Origin: Triatoma infestans
Lineage: Eukaryota; Arthropoda; Insecta; Hemiptera; Reduviidae
Reading direction: 5' to 3'
Assembly: GCA_011037195.1 (NCBI GenBank)
Contig: JAAEAF010003078.1
Span: forward strand, 1-64,000
Length of the DNA: 64,000 nt
The notes under the pieces are model-generated. The model had not been told where the DNA came from. It saw only the letters and a program-made list of their open reading frames with translations, and did not search any database. The position numbers and the translations under genes were made by a program. This document shows positions 20,670 to 32,629 of this stretch, piece after piece (the stretch's first letter is position 1; every line of letters starts with the position of its first letter).

Positions 20670-23280
20670 AATTTATTTTTTTATTATTTATTTATTTATT
20701 TATTTATAAACCGACTGTAAGTATGAAAAACTCATTACAATAGAGATTGGTGGCAAACCAAAAACAAAAATTGAAAAATTATAGATAGAACATAACGTTA
20801 AAAGAAAGTATGAATTGAAAAGTTATAATAATAGATTATGAAACCTAGTTAATAATACTGTGCTACTAGTTTTAGGCTTGGTCCATTGCACTGCATTTAA
20901 GTATGTAATGATTACTGATATAAAAGAGATCTCCACCTGAGTTCAGCTCTCCGTAAATTTTATTGATTTTTTTCAGTAGAATTTATTGTTAAAAAAAATC
21001 TGTTATGTTATGGAAGTCAGGGCTGTTAAGATATTTCTCCCTTAATTCTTTATAAATAGGACAATTTATCAATAAATGACTGAGGTCGTTCGGTTCGTCG
21101 CTACACAACATACAAACTGCATTACTATTCCACTTATGTTTAATTCCATTACAATACAAAATCACTGATTGTGGATTATTAACCCTCAGTTGGCCAATAT
21201 ATTTCTTTTTTTTATTTAAATCGATATCTTTTAGTGTGTAATCTAACAGCAGGTGGTGAGGAAGAACTTCTCGGCGTACAAAGGCTGGGGGACCTGCTGA
21301 TCTCGGGGGCATTTTGTAGCGCCCTAACAGCTGCATTGGAAGTACTGCTGGGGTTGCCTCCGCTGCATCTCTTGATACAAGCGGAGGCGAGGCCTAGCTT
21401 GTACAGACTGATGAACAATGGCCAGTGGAAGCAAAGAAGCTCCCTAGCCAAAGCACTTGCACATAGCTCAGAAGGTTGACCCTGGCCCTATCTTTGAGAT
21501 GGCTGGGAAAGAGTGCTGTCCAATATTCCACTTTGAGCTCCCCTTCCAAGTGATATTAACGTCACGATCGGAATGGGCTAAAAGTTGAGAAAAACGAGGC
21601 CATACTGGGGAATCCTGGTTTACGGATGGGTCCAAAATGGCTTGCGGAACTGGAGCCGGCATATATGGAGTTAAGCCGGAAGTACGCATTGCGAGGCCTC
21701 TCGGTGGATACTCCACGGTATTCCAGGCTGAAGTATATGCAATAAAGATCTGTGTTGAGAAGAACTTGCGTGTGGGCTCTAGAAATAGGGAGATACGCAT
21801 CTTCTCGGATAGCCAGGCTGCACTGAAGGCATTTGGAGCATTCAGAATCACTTCTTCCCTAATCAGGGAGTGTAGAGACTCCCTGGAGGCGTTGTCCCGG
21901 CACAACAAAGTGCGGCTGGTGATGCCGGGACAGAAGGGGATTAAAGGTAATAACTAGCCGACCAACTGGCCAGAAATGGAGCGAATACTCCTTTCTGTGG
22001 GCCAGAACCTGTTCTGGGAATAGCCAAAAATATGGCGAGGACGTCTCTAAGAGAATGGACTCGGAGAGAACATAAACGTCACTGGAGGCTAAGTACTGGG
22101 GTAAAAAACGGCAAAAGGTCATGCCAGAGCTGTGTAGAAGAAGAACCAGAGAGACTCTGGGTTTAAGCAGGTATCAGATTTGTCTGATTAAGGGCCTGTT
22201 TACAGGGCACGGTAGGTTCAAGAAACATCTGCACAAGGTGGGATTGGTTGATTCGGGGCACTTGTGTAGACCATTTGTCAGGAGGAGGAGGAGACGGCCT
22301 CTCACCTGTTGTTTGATTGCGGCACGTTGAGACCGGAGGAAATCGTACTGCAAGGACTGGTGGGGAAAGTCCTGGACCTCATGGAAGAGGGGAGGATTCC
22401 TCTACTAGGTATTGTGGGTTTGGCACAATAAGCCTCAATGGGTAGGCTGCAGTGCCTGGGTTTGAGTCCCCCCCCTCATTCTAATTGTAATTCTAATTCT
22501 AGTATATAATCTTCCATATTAACATTATTTTTAATATACTGGTAAATTGGGCTATAACTGAAGCAGAAAAACCGCTCAGTAACTTCTGCCAATAGTTTTA
22601 CTTCCTATGCTTTTAAAATTTGTGTTTTATATTCCTTTAACTTAGCAGCATCTTACTCCAATCACAGCCACTCACAATCTATTTCAACTAAAAGATTTCT
22701 TATTTGAGAACACCAATTGAATTTATTTATTCGCTCACAGTTAAGCACATGCTTAATGTAGCAGATTTTAGGTAGCCTTGTTGTTAAGCACACACAATAA
22801 TTTGAACCACCAATTTATAATTCTTTTAATTAATTTTAAATTTTTATTTATTGAGCCCTAGTTTTCGTCTGACTATATAGTTGGGCCAGTGGAACATTGA
22901 CTTAAAGAACCGGGTTTTAACAACTTCATTTTCGTTTTGATATCGTACCGCCCAAACTTCACTACTGTACAAAGGATAGACTCCACCATAGAATTAAAAA
23001 GCTTTAATATAAGTATGCCAAGCATTGCACTTAGTTTTATACAAAATTTGATTCACTGCGTTTGATGCTATGTTGTTTGTATTAATCATTGATTTATTAC
23101 AGTTGTAAAACAGCGCCACTGAACTAGAAATTGGTACGCCCAAGTTGGTATAAGATTTGGAAATCGACACCTGCTCTTGTTTGTAAAAAAAAAAAAAACT
23201 TCAAAATTCCTTTTATTTTACCACTTTTTCAAAAAAATTAGAACTTTGGTTTTTTCGATATTGACTTGGCAGGAAATTGC
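20670..23280 (-). pseudogene. LINE split by a younger LINE
   Basis: Minus-strand element in two parts. The upstream part (23280 to 22500) has an RT C-terminal region: LGVPISSSVALFYN, then SEVWAVRYQNE and TRFFKSMFHWPNYI, with shifts. The downstream part (21244 to 20670) reads DYTLKDIDLNKKKKYIGQL, then the CCHC-like C-terminus CMLCSDEPNDLSHLLINCP, ending in a (TTTA)n-like tail at 20678-20706. The reading frame across the two junctions is consistent (both sides read EDY-(I/T)-L), which shows a single element opened by the insertion at 21245-22499. Confidence 0.75.
21245..22499 (+). pseudogene. R1/I-like LINE 3' half inserted in another LINE
   Basis: Plus-strand remnant. 21245-21480 encodes the RT-to-RNase H linker (QRLGDLLISGAFCS, LEVLLGLPPLHLLIQAEA). 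21600-21957 encodes RNase H: WFTDGSKMACGTGAG (first D), FQAEVYAIK (E), IRIFSDSQAALKA (second D), and a decayed fourth motif where a typical P-G-H-x-G reads MPGQKGIKGN, so the catalytic-region His is lost. The C-terminal Cys motif near 22120-22340 is only partly readable. Flanked by TAGTGTGTAATCT (21232-21244) and TAGTATATAATCT (22500-22512), a 13-bp duplication with two changes. Confidence 0.8.
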
Positions 23281-24975
23281 CTTCTAAAATATTCTTCCAA
23301 TGCTAAGAGTTTCTTTTGGAACTCGAAAGGTGGAAGTCGAATTTTTAAATTAATTTTTAGCGTGAATTGTGGAATTTGTGGCATTAAATTTCAAATGTTT
23401 GTATAGTTCAATAGATTCAATCATTCAACTCCTACCTCCCAGAGTAGGTACAGGGTAGGAGAAAGTCATGTGTTTCTTTTAAACACCAGTCTTTTAAAAT
23501 ATTCTCAATGTACAATGCAATTAATTAACTTATAATCACCGACATTCTTTATCATTGGCAACAGTTACAATTTTATCATATTTAAAATTAAAAATTCACT
23601 TCATGCATTTCAATTCAAAAGTTGTACAACATGGAATTTATTTAATATTCCTGCTTTATTAATATTCCAAACACTTCTGCATTAAAAAAAAAAGGTTTGA
23701 GTAATGAAATAATATTGTGAAACACCCTTGCTCACAGTTGACGTGAAAATACATAATAAAATAATAAATTATAAGTGAAAATATTTTTTGATAAGTTGAA
23801 CTTTGATGGGAAGGAGGTTATTGTAGCAAGGACCATTAAAAATGGGTAGATTTTTCGTTGGACGAATCCTGTTTAATTACAGGGTGTTCGCATCGTAAAA
23901 GTCCAACCAGGAATGGTTGCATTAACAAAAGGGCCTCCTCCGCCTATCCCCGGGCTATCTACCGCTATCCTGTATTACACTCAGTTGAACTATATACGAC
24001 TGGCGAAGAGGAGTTAGAAACACATAAAAGAAGCTATAAATTATGATAGTAAATGTCAGTGGCATTGCTCGCAGTAGTGAGGCGCAATGCAGCAGGCACC
24101 CTTCCAAAAACACATGCAATAAACTTCGCCACCTCTTCACTTCTCTTCTTGTTAATACTATCACATTGTTCAACTAAACTGACGTATACACCGCATGGGT
24201 GCGCTTTACTCTCTTTCCTACTCACTCTCACACAACTCTGTCTCTCTCAAACATCTTCAAAAAAAGCTTTCCATTTCATTGTTATAATCATTCTTCATTT
24301 TTCTTTCTTCTAGAGGTTCGTCAATAATTACGCTAGTTTTCTATTTCTTTACCTTAACAGAATTACTATCACTTTTAGAGAATTCGCATTCTATTGGAGT
24401 TCAAACTTTCCACAGTTCGAGAAGAAAGTATTGCAATCAGCCAATTTAAGTACATCATAGAATTTGAAATCAGTTTAAGCTACTTTGAAAATACTTTTCT
24501 TAGATTTAAAGTTAACAAACACATAATCTAAAGACCCTCATGTGTAAATGGCTGTAGGTTTACTAGACCTAATTTTTCCTTCCATAACATGTGATTGGCT
24601 GACAGGTGACGAGGTCTAAGTCTCCCTTCTGGCCTTTCGCCAAAGTTGCAGCCTTTTTTTGTTCTGGGAAACCGTTAATTACTTTTTCTATTCTTTTTCC
24701 TCTCCTTTCTCTGTGCAGGAACTGTCTTGTTCTGTTCAGACGATATACATGAATCTCTAATCAAACAGCAGAAGAAGCATTTTTCTTTTTGTAAAATTTT
24801 TTAATGGAAAATCTTAGCATGCAGAAAATTTTGAAGACATCAAAGTTCTTGCTCAAGTAAAAAATTATTACGACTTTGTATTAAGAGAGAATGGAAAAAC
24901 TGAGAAAGAAAGAATACTGTTTAAAAGAGATGCTAGACTCCGTCTGAGCAGAATATGGAATACCCTTGCTCAGAA
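23281..24975. other. No gene recognised
   Basis: AT-rich with a less biased patch at 23880-24260. Overlapping short frames occur on both strands there, but none shows a domain, signal peptide or splice context I can defend. Confidence 0.4.
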
Positions 24976-24980
24976 AAAAA

Positions 24981-25436
24981 ACCTGGTATGAAACACTCAC
25001 ACAATCTTCTCTTACTAAAGTTTATAAAATTATAATTGACAAATTTTATAGTTAATATACCAAATTTAATGAAATTCGTCGGTGATTTTTATGGAGAAAA
25101 TCGCGAAAACTGAAAAAAAAAAAAATTACTGTTCAGTAAAAACGCACTTCCGGTTTACTAATTTTCTTGAAACTTGGAATTTTGGCAATCTATTTATTTC
25201 TAATTAATTTTGTTTAAATGGCAGAATTGTATAATCAATCAAGGTAGCATTTAATAGGAAAACATAACCCTCTTCCTCCCCAATACGTGCCATTAAATGA
25301 ATTTTTCTGGAGAAATGTTTCAAATAAAAATTGTAGATGTTTGTATGCGTAATTGCGTTTGTTAGTTTGATTTTCTATAGAAAATCGTTGGAACCATTTT
25401 CGATAAAATTGCACAAAAAAAATGCAAAATGTGTAA
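24981..25436 (+). repeat. REP1 copy 6 (left part)
   Basis: Left terminus CCTGGTATGAAACACTCACAC, first monomer with CACTTCCGGTTTACTAATTT, second monomer cut near 25436. The right module is missing. Confidence 0.8.
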
Positions 25437-25534
25437 CTTTCTTCTAGTCTGCAATATATTGTAAAATAACTTGTAACATTTAAGTGAATTTAGGGCTTTA
25501 TAGGTAGGTAAAGGATCCTTTTTTGTTTTTTGTT

Positions 25535-26562
25535 TTTACTTCCTCTTGCTCCTAGTAAGAGGAAGTATTGTAATTGTGTCATATTTTCGATATTGAGTTT
25601 TCACCGGAAATATCCGTTTTGAGGTCCCCTGAGTCCAAAAAAAGTGCTTTTTAGCAAATGGCTTGTGTGTGTGCGTATGTATGTGAACAGCATAGCTCAA
25701 AAACAAAAAATCGTAAAAAGTTCGAACTTGATATTCCGTTTAGTTATCACACCATGGGATCCGACAGTGGGTCATTTGTCAAAATTCCACAACCGGAAGT
25801 ACCACTTTACTAGTTGTTTTTTTTTTTTTACGTTTTAGCGATTTTCTCAAAAATGGCTCCAAAGATTTTCTTCAAACTTAGTGCATTAACTAAACATAAT
25901 AACAACTACTTTTTTTTAATTTTTATTTGAAACATTTCTCCGGGAAAATTCATTTAAGGGCACTTCTGGGAGAGGGGTTAGGGGTTAGGTTTTCATCTAA
26001 AGTGCTATTTCAGTTTATTAAACAATTCTACCATCTAAAATAATGTTATTAGAATTGAATATGTTTTTAAAATTAAGAGTTCCGAAAAAATCGGATAACC
26101 GGAAATGCGTTTACTTTACCACCTTTACTAAATGATTTTTTTTTTTTCACTCTTTCGCGATTTTCTCAAAAAATGGCTGCGACGATTTTCTTGAAACTTC
26201 TAATGTAATCTAAACATGCAAAGAATCTACATCATTTATTTAAAAACATTTCTCTGGAAAAATTCATTTAAGGCTAACTTTTAGGGGAGTGGTGGGGTTA
26301 TATAAGCTTCTTCTAAAGTGCTATTATAAGTTGATTATACAATTCTATCATCCAAACAAAATATTAATTAGAAATAAATAGATTGCTAAAATTCCGAGTT
26401 TCAAGAAAATTAGTAAACCGGAAGTGCGCTTTTACTGGACAGTTTTTTTTTAGTTTTCGACGAATTTCATTAAATTTGGTACATAAACTATAAAATTTGT
26501 CAATTATGATTTTGAGAACTGGAGTTAGAGAAAGTTGTGTGAGTGTTTCACATCAGATTTTT
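25535..26562 (-). repeat. REP1 copy 7
   Basis: Reverse copy from the right-end hairpin CTTGCTCCTAGTAAGAGG (25553) with a short (TG)n, through three monomers, to GGAGTTAGAGAAAG ... TTTCACATCAGA. Joined to copy 8 by the same spacer that joins copies 2 and 3. Confidence 0.85.
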
Positions 26563-26592
26563 TTTGATTGGCGAAAGCGCACAATTTACTTT

Positions 26593-27130
26593 TTACTTTC
26601 TCGTCGTATTCCTAGTAAGAGGAAGTATTGTAATCGTGTCAATTTTTTGATATCGAATTTTTACAGGTATACACGTTTTTACGTCCCCTGAATCGGATGA
26701 CCGGAAGTGCGTTTACTTTACCACTTTATTAAATGATTTATTCTCTTTTTCGGAATGTTCTCAAAAATGGCTTCGACGATTTTTTTGAAACTTCATATAT
26801 AAATTAAACATGCAAAGATCTACATCTTTTATTTAAAACATTTCTTTGGGAAAATTCTTTTAAGGGCACTTTTAGGGGAGGGGTGGGGTTATGTTTTTCT
26901 CTAAAGTGCTATCATAGTTGATTATACAATTCTATCATCCAAAATAATAATTAGAAATAAATAGATTGCTAAAATTCCGAGTTTCAAGAAAATTAGTAAA
27001 CCGGAAGGGCGCTTTTACTGGACAGTTTTTTTTTAGTTTTCGACGAATTTCATTAAATTTGACAATTATAATTTTGAGAACTGGAGTAAGAGAAAGTTGT
27101 GTGAGTGTTTCACACCAGATTTTTTTTTTT
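26593..27130 (-). repeat. REP1 copy 8 (internally deleted)
   Basis: Reverse copy whose right module is fused directly to a core monomer (CCCCTGAATCGG followed by ATGACCGGAAG, near 26690-26705), so the (AC)n part is deleted. It ends in GGAGTAAGAGAAAG and TTTCACACCAGA, followed by a T run at 27119-27139. Confidence 0.85.
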
Positions 27131-27139
27131 TTTTTTTTC

Positions 27140-28149
27140 ATATTTTGCCGGGCCCCTTACGTCCTATCAACACTAGCGCCACTAGTAAGTAGCACAATAT
27201 AATTTTAAATTATACATAATATATTTTAAACAATATTTTTATTTACGTACAATAACAAGAATGAATTTTTTGATTATTGCAAAAATTTAATCATACTTTT
27301 AATAAAGAAAATTAATTAAACAAAAAAATTGAACATTTTAAAAAACAATTGGAATAAAATGCCAATCATGGACTTAATATTCTTTTCGGAATTCATATGG
27401 CAGGGGGGGTGGTCCTAAATCCGATTGATTATAACATCAGCTTTTTTTTTTGCGAATTAAAAAAAAAAAAAAAAAAAAAAAGAATATTCACATCACATTT
27501 GTATTTTCATGTACCAAAAAATATATAAAGGTAACTACACTTTTCTACATAACCCAATAATAATTAATCTGACCCGTGCTGGTACGCTTTTCCTATTTGC
27601 ATAAATTCCACCAACCATTTATATAGCCCTTTTTCCACATACATTTATTAGAGGAAATAGGATTTATTCGAACAAATTGCATTTTTGTACCTTCCCCTCT
27701 AACCCCCTTTATAGGAGATGTAGACCGCCCACACACAGACAACCAGTCAACTTTCCCTCTATATACAACCGTAATAATTGAATTTTGGCTTCATTTAAAT
27801 TTTCTACTTGAATTCATACTAAATAATAATGTGCATTAATGAATAATTACTGCTAAAATAATAATAATAAAAAAAAAAAAAAAAGGAAAAATCATAAAAT
27901 AAATTTTGTGAGACATTGCAATTTATTTTAGCATATTATTATTATTATTATTAAAAATTGTTTTGAAAATTATTTCTCATTCAATTAGAAACATTTTCAA
28001 TAAAACATTTTATTGCATTTTTAATTTATTTTAGTTTTCCATTAAAATGTGTTTAAAATAAAAGGATTTGAAAATTATAATTAAATATCATTGAATTATT
28101 ATCCATTTATTTATCCCATGGAATCAAGGAACAGAATTTTTGTATTTTT
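27140..28149. other. No gene recognised
   Basis: Very AT-rich, with an A run at 27460-27481, ATT microrepeats at 27936-27954 and GCGCCACTAG near 27175. No element or gene signature. Confidence 0.4.
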
Positions 28150-28255
28150 ATTTTCAGTTACTCCTAATAAGAGGAAATATTTGTGATCGTGTCAAATCTT
28201 CAATATCAAGTTTTCACCAGAAATACCAGTTTTGAGGTCGTTTGAAAAAAAAAAA
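28150..28255 (-). repeat. Diverged REP1 end fragment
   Basis: TTACTCCTAATAAGAGGAAATA hairpin relic and GATCGTGTCAAATCTTC, truncated at the 3' end of the neighbouring LINE. Confidence 0.6.
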
Positions 28256-28265
28256 GTTCAGAGTC

Positions 28266-29590
28266 TTGATGATAATAATAATAATAATAATAATAATGAT
28301 AATTCTTTATTCAAAATTATATACAAATATAATACACATATATACATAGGAGTGTGTAATGACATGGCAGGGTCATAGCAATGTCAAACCTTCACAACAC
28401 ATAACAAAGAAAGAATAATTTATAACTAGTGGCCTAGCCAGCTGCTGTCTTCAAGACAAGGCCGCAGCCAAACAAACAAAACCAACGGTCAATACTTTAC
28501 ATCAAAGCAAGCAACCGCTAAGGCTGGCCACTGACCTAAATCACTGGTCACCGAAATAACCAAGGTCGCACACTAGGACAGATGTCTTGGTGTGAGTGTT
28601 GCTAACACTAATATATAAACTTCGCCCCATTGGAAGAGGGGATGATTAGATGATTATACTTCAGTACGTCTACAAGATTATTATACGAGCAGCAGTTTCC
28701 GCGTCCCTGTACAGTTTTTATTTATACTTATTTCCTTAGTTGTGCATCTTAGTTCATTTATTTTAATCATTCTAAATTATTAGTTATTTATCTCCTATTT
28801 ATTTCTAAGTATTTCTTGTTAATAGTTACCATTACTCACGTTTAAATTATTGTACAAATACAGTCTATTTTTATAAATTCTGTGTTAATAATTCGAGCAC
28901 TAACTTCCAAAAATCTCTAAACTAACTTCCGCCCTCTTCAAGACATCTACTACATACCTCAGGAATCACAATAAACGATTCCACTAAATCTGGTGGTATC
29001 AAGGTGGGATCAGATCATACGATAAACGATTCCACTACAAGTGCCAATATACACTATTACCTCCAGCAGAATTTATAAAATATATTGATTTGTTTGTATT
29101 GGTTGAAATTAGGGAAAAGATATTAAAAAAACCCTAGCATTTATACACATAATGTTTAAATTAAGGAATGTTTAACCCTCCTATGTCTGTACCCACAGCT
29201 CAAATCATAGTCCCCTGTCTGTCTGCACACATGCAGATGCAAGTCCCCTGACTTGCTTCACACATGCTAAAGAATATTAAGGCGACTTTTCTAATGTGGT
29301 GTTCAATGTAGTCCATTTTCCGTGCTTAGGTGGAGATCCGTAATATGGGTATAGCGACGGAAGGATGTCACCAATCTTAGAAACTTGTTTTGTATTACTT
29401 GTAGCGAGACGATGTTGGATCCACAGGTCAGGCTCCAAGAAGGGCATATAGTAGAATAGGTCTTACATCATTTTGTAGAGAGAAGCTTATTCTCTGGCGA
29501 GAGTTCAAAATCTCGACAGAGCATTGGGAATATCGTACGGATAGCTGCTTTGCCCCTATTGACTCTATCCTTTATATGAGAAGCATGGTT
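28266..29590 (-). pseudogene. Jockey-like LINE, interrupted by LTR-B
   Basis: Minus-strand remnant. From 29590 down I read NHASHIKDRVNRGKAAIRT, then ENKLLLYK, and in another frame WSLTCGSNIVSLQVIQNKFLR followed by YTHITDLHLSTENG. That is the end of a jockey-type ORF2, where the motif Y-G-x-x-x-W and LQ-x-x-QN-K-x-LR precede D-L-H. The 3' part (28650 to 28266) is an untranslated region ending in an AATAAA signal and an (ATT)n tail. The LTR at 28683-29040 sits between the two parts. Frameshifts and stops are present. Confidence 0.7.
28683..29040 (+). mobile_element. LTR-B copy 1 (solo, nested in LINE)
   Basis: About 350 bp similar to 31155-31527: CGCGTCCCT-TACA, TTAGTTGTGCATCTTAGTT, AACTTCCGCC, CTCTTCAAGACATCTA, ACCTCAGGAATCAC and GATTCCACTA, followed by TCTGGTGGTATCAAGGTGGG. 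The last block resembles a gypsy-type primer-binding region just after an LTR, so this probably is an LTR plus a few leader bases. Left boundary is approximate. Confidence 0.6.
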
Positions 29591-29595
29591 TCCCT

Positions 29596-30955
29596 TAAAG
29601 TGCTAGTTCAGTTTATTACATAATGCTATCATCTAAATAATATGGCCGGAACGTTAATAAGGCCTTGATAAGAAGAATTGAAAGTTCATATTAGAATTGC
29701 CGCAATTATGTAAGAACATCTAACCTGTCGTCTGAAATATTCACAACTACGGTAAGTGTGAGACAGGGTGACAGTCTAAGACCATTACTCTTTATTATAT
29801 TTATGGACGACATACAAAAAGCCTGCCAAACATAAACCAACAATTTCCAGTTAGGTTATCGTCAGTTAGAACCAGTAACATTCTCTTCCCTGATGTATGC
29901 AGATGACCTTTTTTTAATAGCAGACTCTAAGGAGAAGCTCGAACATAACGTCAATATTTGGGTGGAGGAGCTAGAAAACAGAAATATGCAAATAAGCCTA
30001 GAGAAAAGAAAAAACCATGGTAGTAAGCAGAACGTAAATGAGACATGTTTTAAGGATAAAGACAAAACCACTCGAACATGTGGACGACTATAAGTATTTA
30101 AATGTTTGGACTAGCTCAGATGGCAGGGTTAAAGACGAGTTGAATGCAAGGTGTGCGGCATCTGGAAGGTTGCTCCAAGCCATCAGCCAAAAATTCATTA
30201 GCAAAAGAGAGGTCTCTAAGCGAACGAAGCTTAGGATTTTTAATTCAATATACCTCCCAACCCTCACATATGGATGTGAATCCTGGGCCCTCACGAAAAG
30301 CTGCGAAAGCCGTCTACAAGCGGCGGAAATGCGATACCTCCGCAGAATGGAGGGTAAGATAAGAAGAGACCGATTCAGGAACACTACTATTAGGAGTAAT
30401 ATGGGTTGTGAAGCGATTGTGGAGTGAATCAGACGCACCCAAATAAGATGGTTTGGGCATATTTATAAGGATGGAACATGCAAGGCATCCTAAACGAGCC
30501 TATGAAGCCAGGTGTACTGGTAAGAGACCAAGAGGAAGAAGAAGAATCACCTGGCTAGATAATATTAGAGATTGCCTAGGGGTTACTGGCACGACAGTAG
30601 ACAAGGCTAAATCAATGGCAAGGATTAGAGGATGGCGACTCTTTTGCAAATCCTCTGCACTCACTGCAAGGTAGAAGAGGAAGAGAATAAGTAAGTAAGT
30701 AAATAATAATTAATTAGAATTAAATATGTTGAAGACATTCCGAGTTTCAAGAAAATTAGTAAACCTGAAGTGTGTTTTTACTGACTGAAGTATTTTTTTT
30801 TTCAGTTTTTGTGATTTTCTCCATAAAAACACCAACGAATTTCATTAAATTTTGTATACTAACTATAAAGTTTGTTAATTACAATTTTGAAAACTACAGT
30901 AAGAGAAAGTTGTGTGAGTGTGAAATGAAACAAATCTGGTACAATTATATACAAA
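29596..30955 (-). repeat. REP1 copy 9, split by a LINE
   Basis: 29596-29642 (AAAGTGCTAGTTCAG ... ATCTAAATAAT) and 30709-30955 (AATTAGAATTAAATATGTTG ... AGTAAGAGAAAGTTGTGTGAG) are contiguous in other copies. The LINE at 29643-30699 separates them. Confidence 0.75.
29643..30699 (+). pseudogene. RTE/CR1-like LINE 3' part
   Basis: RT fragment. VRQGDSLRPLLF-IIFMDDIQ (29763-29825) is followed by the catalytic YADDLFLIADS (29893-29940), then after a frame change DDYKYLNVWTSSDGR (30080), LPTLTYGCESWALT (30259), RLQAAEMRYLRRMEG (30313) and, after a stop near 30426, WFGHIYRMEHARHPK (30452) and GRRRITWLDNIRD (30535). It ends in a TAAG-repeat tail. A duplication TAAATAAT flanks it at 29634 and 30700. 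5'-truncated, with one stop and two frame changes, so recently dead. Confidence 0.85.
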
Positions 30956-31154
30956 ATGACAACTTTTCATTAAAGATCAAATTTTATTCATTTGTCCTAA
31001 ATATATATATTTATATATATATATATTTGTCGCAGTGCATTGCCCCCTCCCAAAAAAGTATCTAAAAGTTAGAAAAAAAAAAATCGTTAGTGCCGTTCTC
31101 GATAAAATCGCGAAAAAAAAATACTTCAAGTAAAATCGCATTTCCGTAAAAACG

Positions 31155-31527
31155 GAACAGCAGCAGTTATACTTGAGTTCCGAGCGCGTCCCTATACAAG
31201 GTTTCACTTATAATTATTTTCATAGTTGTGCATATTAGTTTATTTATTATAATCATTTTAAAATATTTGTTATTTAAGTCTTAAAATTATTTATTTACTT
31301 TTATCAAATCATATTAATTGTAGTTACCATTAGGCTCATTCAAATTATTGTTTAATATATTTTATTTTTATAAATTCAGTGTTAGTAATTCAAGCAATAA
31401 CTCTCTAAACTAACTTCCGCCTAATAAATCCCTCTTCAAGACATCTAACTTCATACCTCAGGAATCACGACAATTGATTCCACTACATCTGGTGGCAGCG
31501 TGGGATCCGATAATTGATTCCACTACA
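31155..31527 (+). mobile_element. LTR-B copy 2
   Basis: Same family as 28683-29040, ending GATTCCACTACA, then TCTGGTGGCAGCGTGGGATC, the clearer form of the putative primer-binding region. It directly abuts the truncated BEL 3' LTR. The ATTGATTCCACTACA block occurs twice, before and after the primer-like region (ending 31486 and 31527). Confidence 0.6.
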
Positions 31528-31609
31528 TGTTCAACAAAACAGCACAAAAAACCATGGCCTTCTTTATTTTTTTCTAAAATTATTACCTATGCTTTCAGTG
31601 TTCCCTACA
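31528..31609 (-). repeat. BEL 3' LTR remnant
   Basis: 82 bp matching the first part of the 5' LTR in element orientation (TGTAGGGAACACTGAAAGC ... TTTTGTTGAACA). The remaining about 130 bp is absent, so the element is truncated here, next to LTR-B copy 2. Confidence 0.75.
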
Positions 31610-31689
31610 TATACTCCCACCTTTTCAATTTTAAATTTTGAAATTGAAAATTGAATTAACTTAAAAACGTACAAAGTAATCTAAAACAA

Positions 31690-32358
31690 TTACAGACAAA
31701 AACGTCTAGGGACTGTCTCCACTTTAGTTTTGGTTCTCTTCTGTGTCCCAAAATTCTCTTTCGCTTTGTCTTGCCTTTTGCCTTCTGTTCCAGATCTAGA
31801 ATGTTTATCCTTCATCGCGACCTCTTTCTCCTCAGATGACACCTCTATTGGATAGAGTCTTTGATAAGGGCGTATGAGAACTCTCTCTGCCGTTCTTACT
31901 TTTGCCACTCTTGATATCCCATCTCTTCCGGGATAAAGCTCCTCGATGATACCCAGTGGTCAATCCAACCGCCTCTTGTGGTCAGCTCCTATTAAAACCA
32001 CATCTCCCACCTTTAAGTCCCTAAATTTGCCTCTCTTTCCTCTATGAACGAGGTATGCTAAATATTCCTTTCGAAACCTTTGTCCAATCGAGGATCTCAA
32101 TTTTTGCAAATACTTCCAACGTTGTCTTAAACATTCTTCGTCTATTTTGTCTAAGTCTGGAACGTCACTAGTAGGAAGATTCTGAAGGAACATAGAGGGT
32201 GTCAAAGGCCTCATTCCATCTGCCTCATCCGAAATGTAGGTGAGAGGTCTGGCGTTAATTATTGCCTCACAGTCGCAGATCAGCTTATTCAATTCTTCAT
32301 AAGTCAATACTGTTTTTCCCAAGTTTCTTCTTAGCAATTCTTTCACCATTCTCACCAA
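31690..32358 (-). pseudogene. BEL pol: end of integrase and C-terminal domain
   Basis: Two pieces. 31960-32358 reads MVRMVKELLRRNLGKTVLTYEEL then NARPLTYISD and MRPLTPSMFL, followed by LRQRWKYLQKLRSSIGQRFRKEYL and GDVVLIGADHKRR. This is the integrase end (catalytic E region upstream) and the DUF5641-type C-terminus typical of Pao elements. After a frame break at about 31955, 31690-31908 continues with MAKVRTAERVLIRPYQRLYPIEV, then a basic tail. Confidence 0.85.
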
Positions 32359-32629
32359 TCTCTGACACAGTGGGTGGATTGAACCTCCATTTTATTCTGT
32401 TAACGCTTGCAAACTTCATAATCTCCTCCCAATCCAGTGCTTTTAGGGCGTTATTCGCGCCAACAAAATTTGTCCCGTTATCCGAGTATATCGTGGTGAG
32501 TCTTCCCCTTCTGGCGATAAATCGCCTTAACGCTGCGATGAAGGCTTCTGTAGACATCGACTGCACTACCTCCAAATGGAGCGCTCGGTACCCAGCCGGT
32601 GGTCTCATGTGAGTAGAACTATCCAACAT
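32297..32629 (-). pseudogene. BEL pol: integrase core
   Basis: Reads ALHLEVVQSMSTEAFIAALRRF (after the first catalytic D, whose codon falls near the broken start), then SDNGTNFVGANNALK with the second D, and FNPPTVSEIGENGER, where BEL elements normally have a P-x-A-P-x-x-G-G-x-W-E-R motif. A shift here joins it to the next frame. Retroviral-type DDE integrase, non-functional. Confidence 0.85.

Noticed and set aside
21234..21479. Plus frame at the start of the nested LINE overlapping a minus frame with a Cys motif
   Set aside because: Not a head-to-head gene pair. Each frame belongs to a different LINE, and the overlap arises at an insertion junction with a 13-bp duplication.
21468..21908. 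146-codon minus frame
   Set aside because: Antisense shadow of the plus-strand RNase H region, with no domain signal of its own.
23858..24313. Cluster of overlapping frames on both strands as a possible host exon
   Set aside because: No domain, no consistent codon pattern and no convincing splice sites. The overlap on both strands suggests chance in a less AT-rich patch.
28150..31150. LTR-B copies at 28683 and 31155 as the two LTRs of one element
   Set aside because: They enclose jockey-like and RTE/CR1-like LINE remnants and REP1 sequence, not gag-pol, and the first lies inside a LINE. They are better read as independent insertions.
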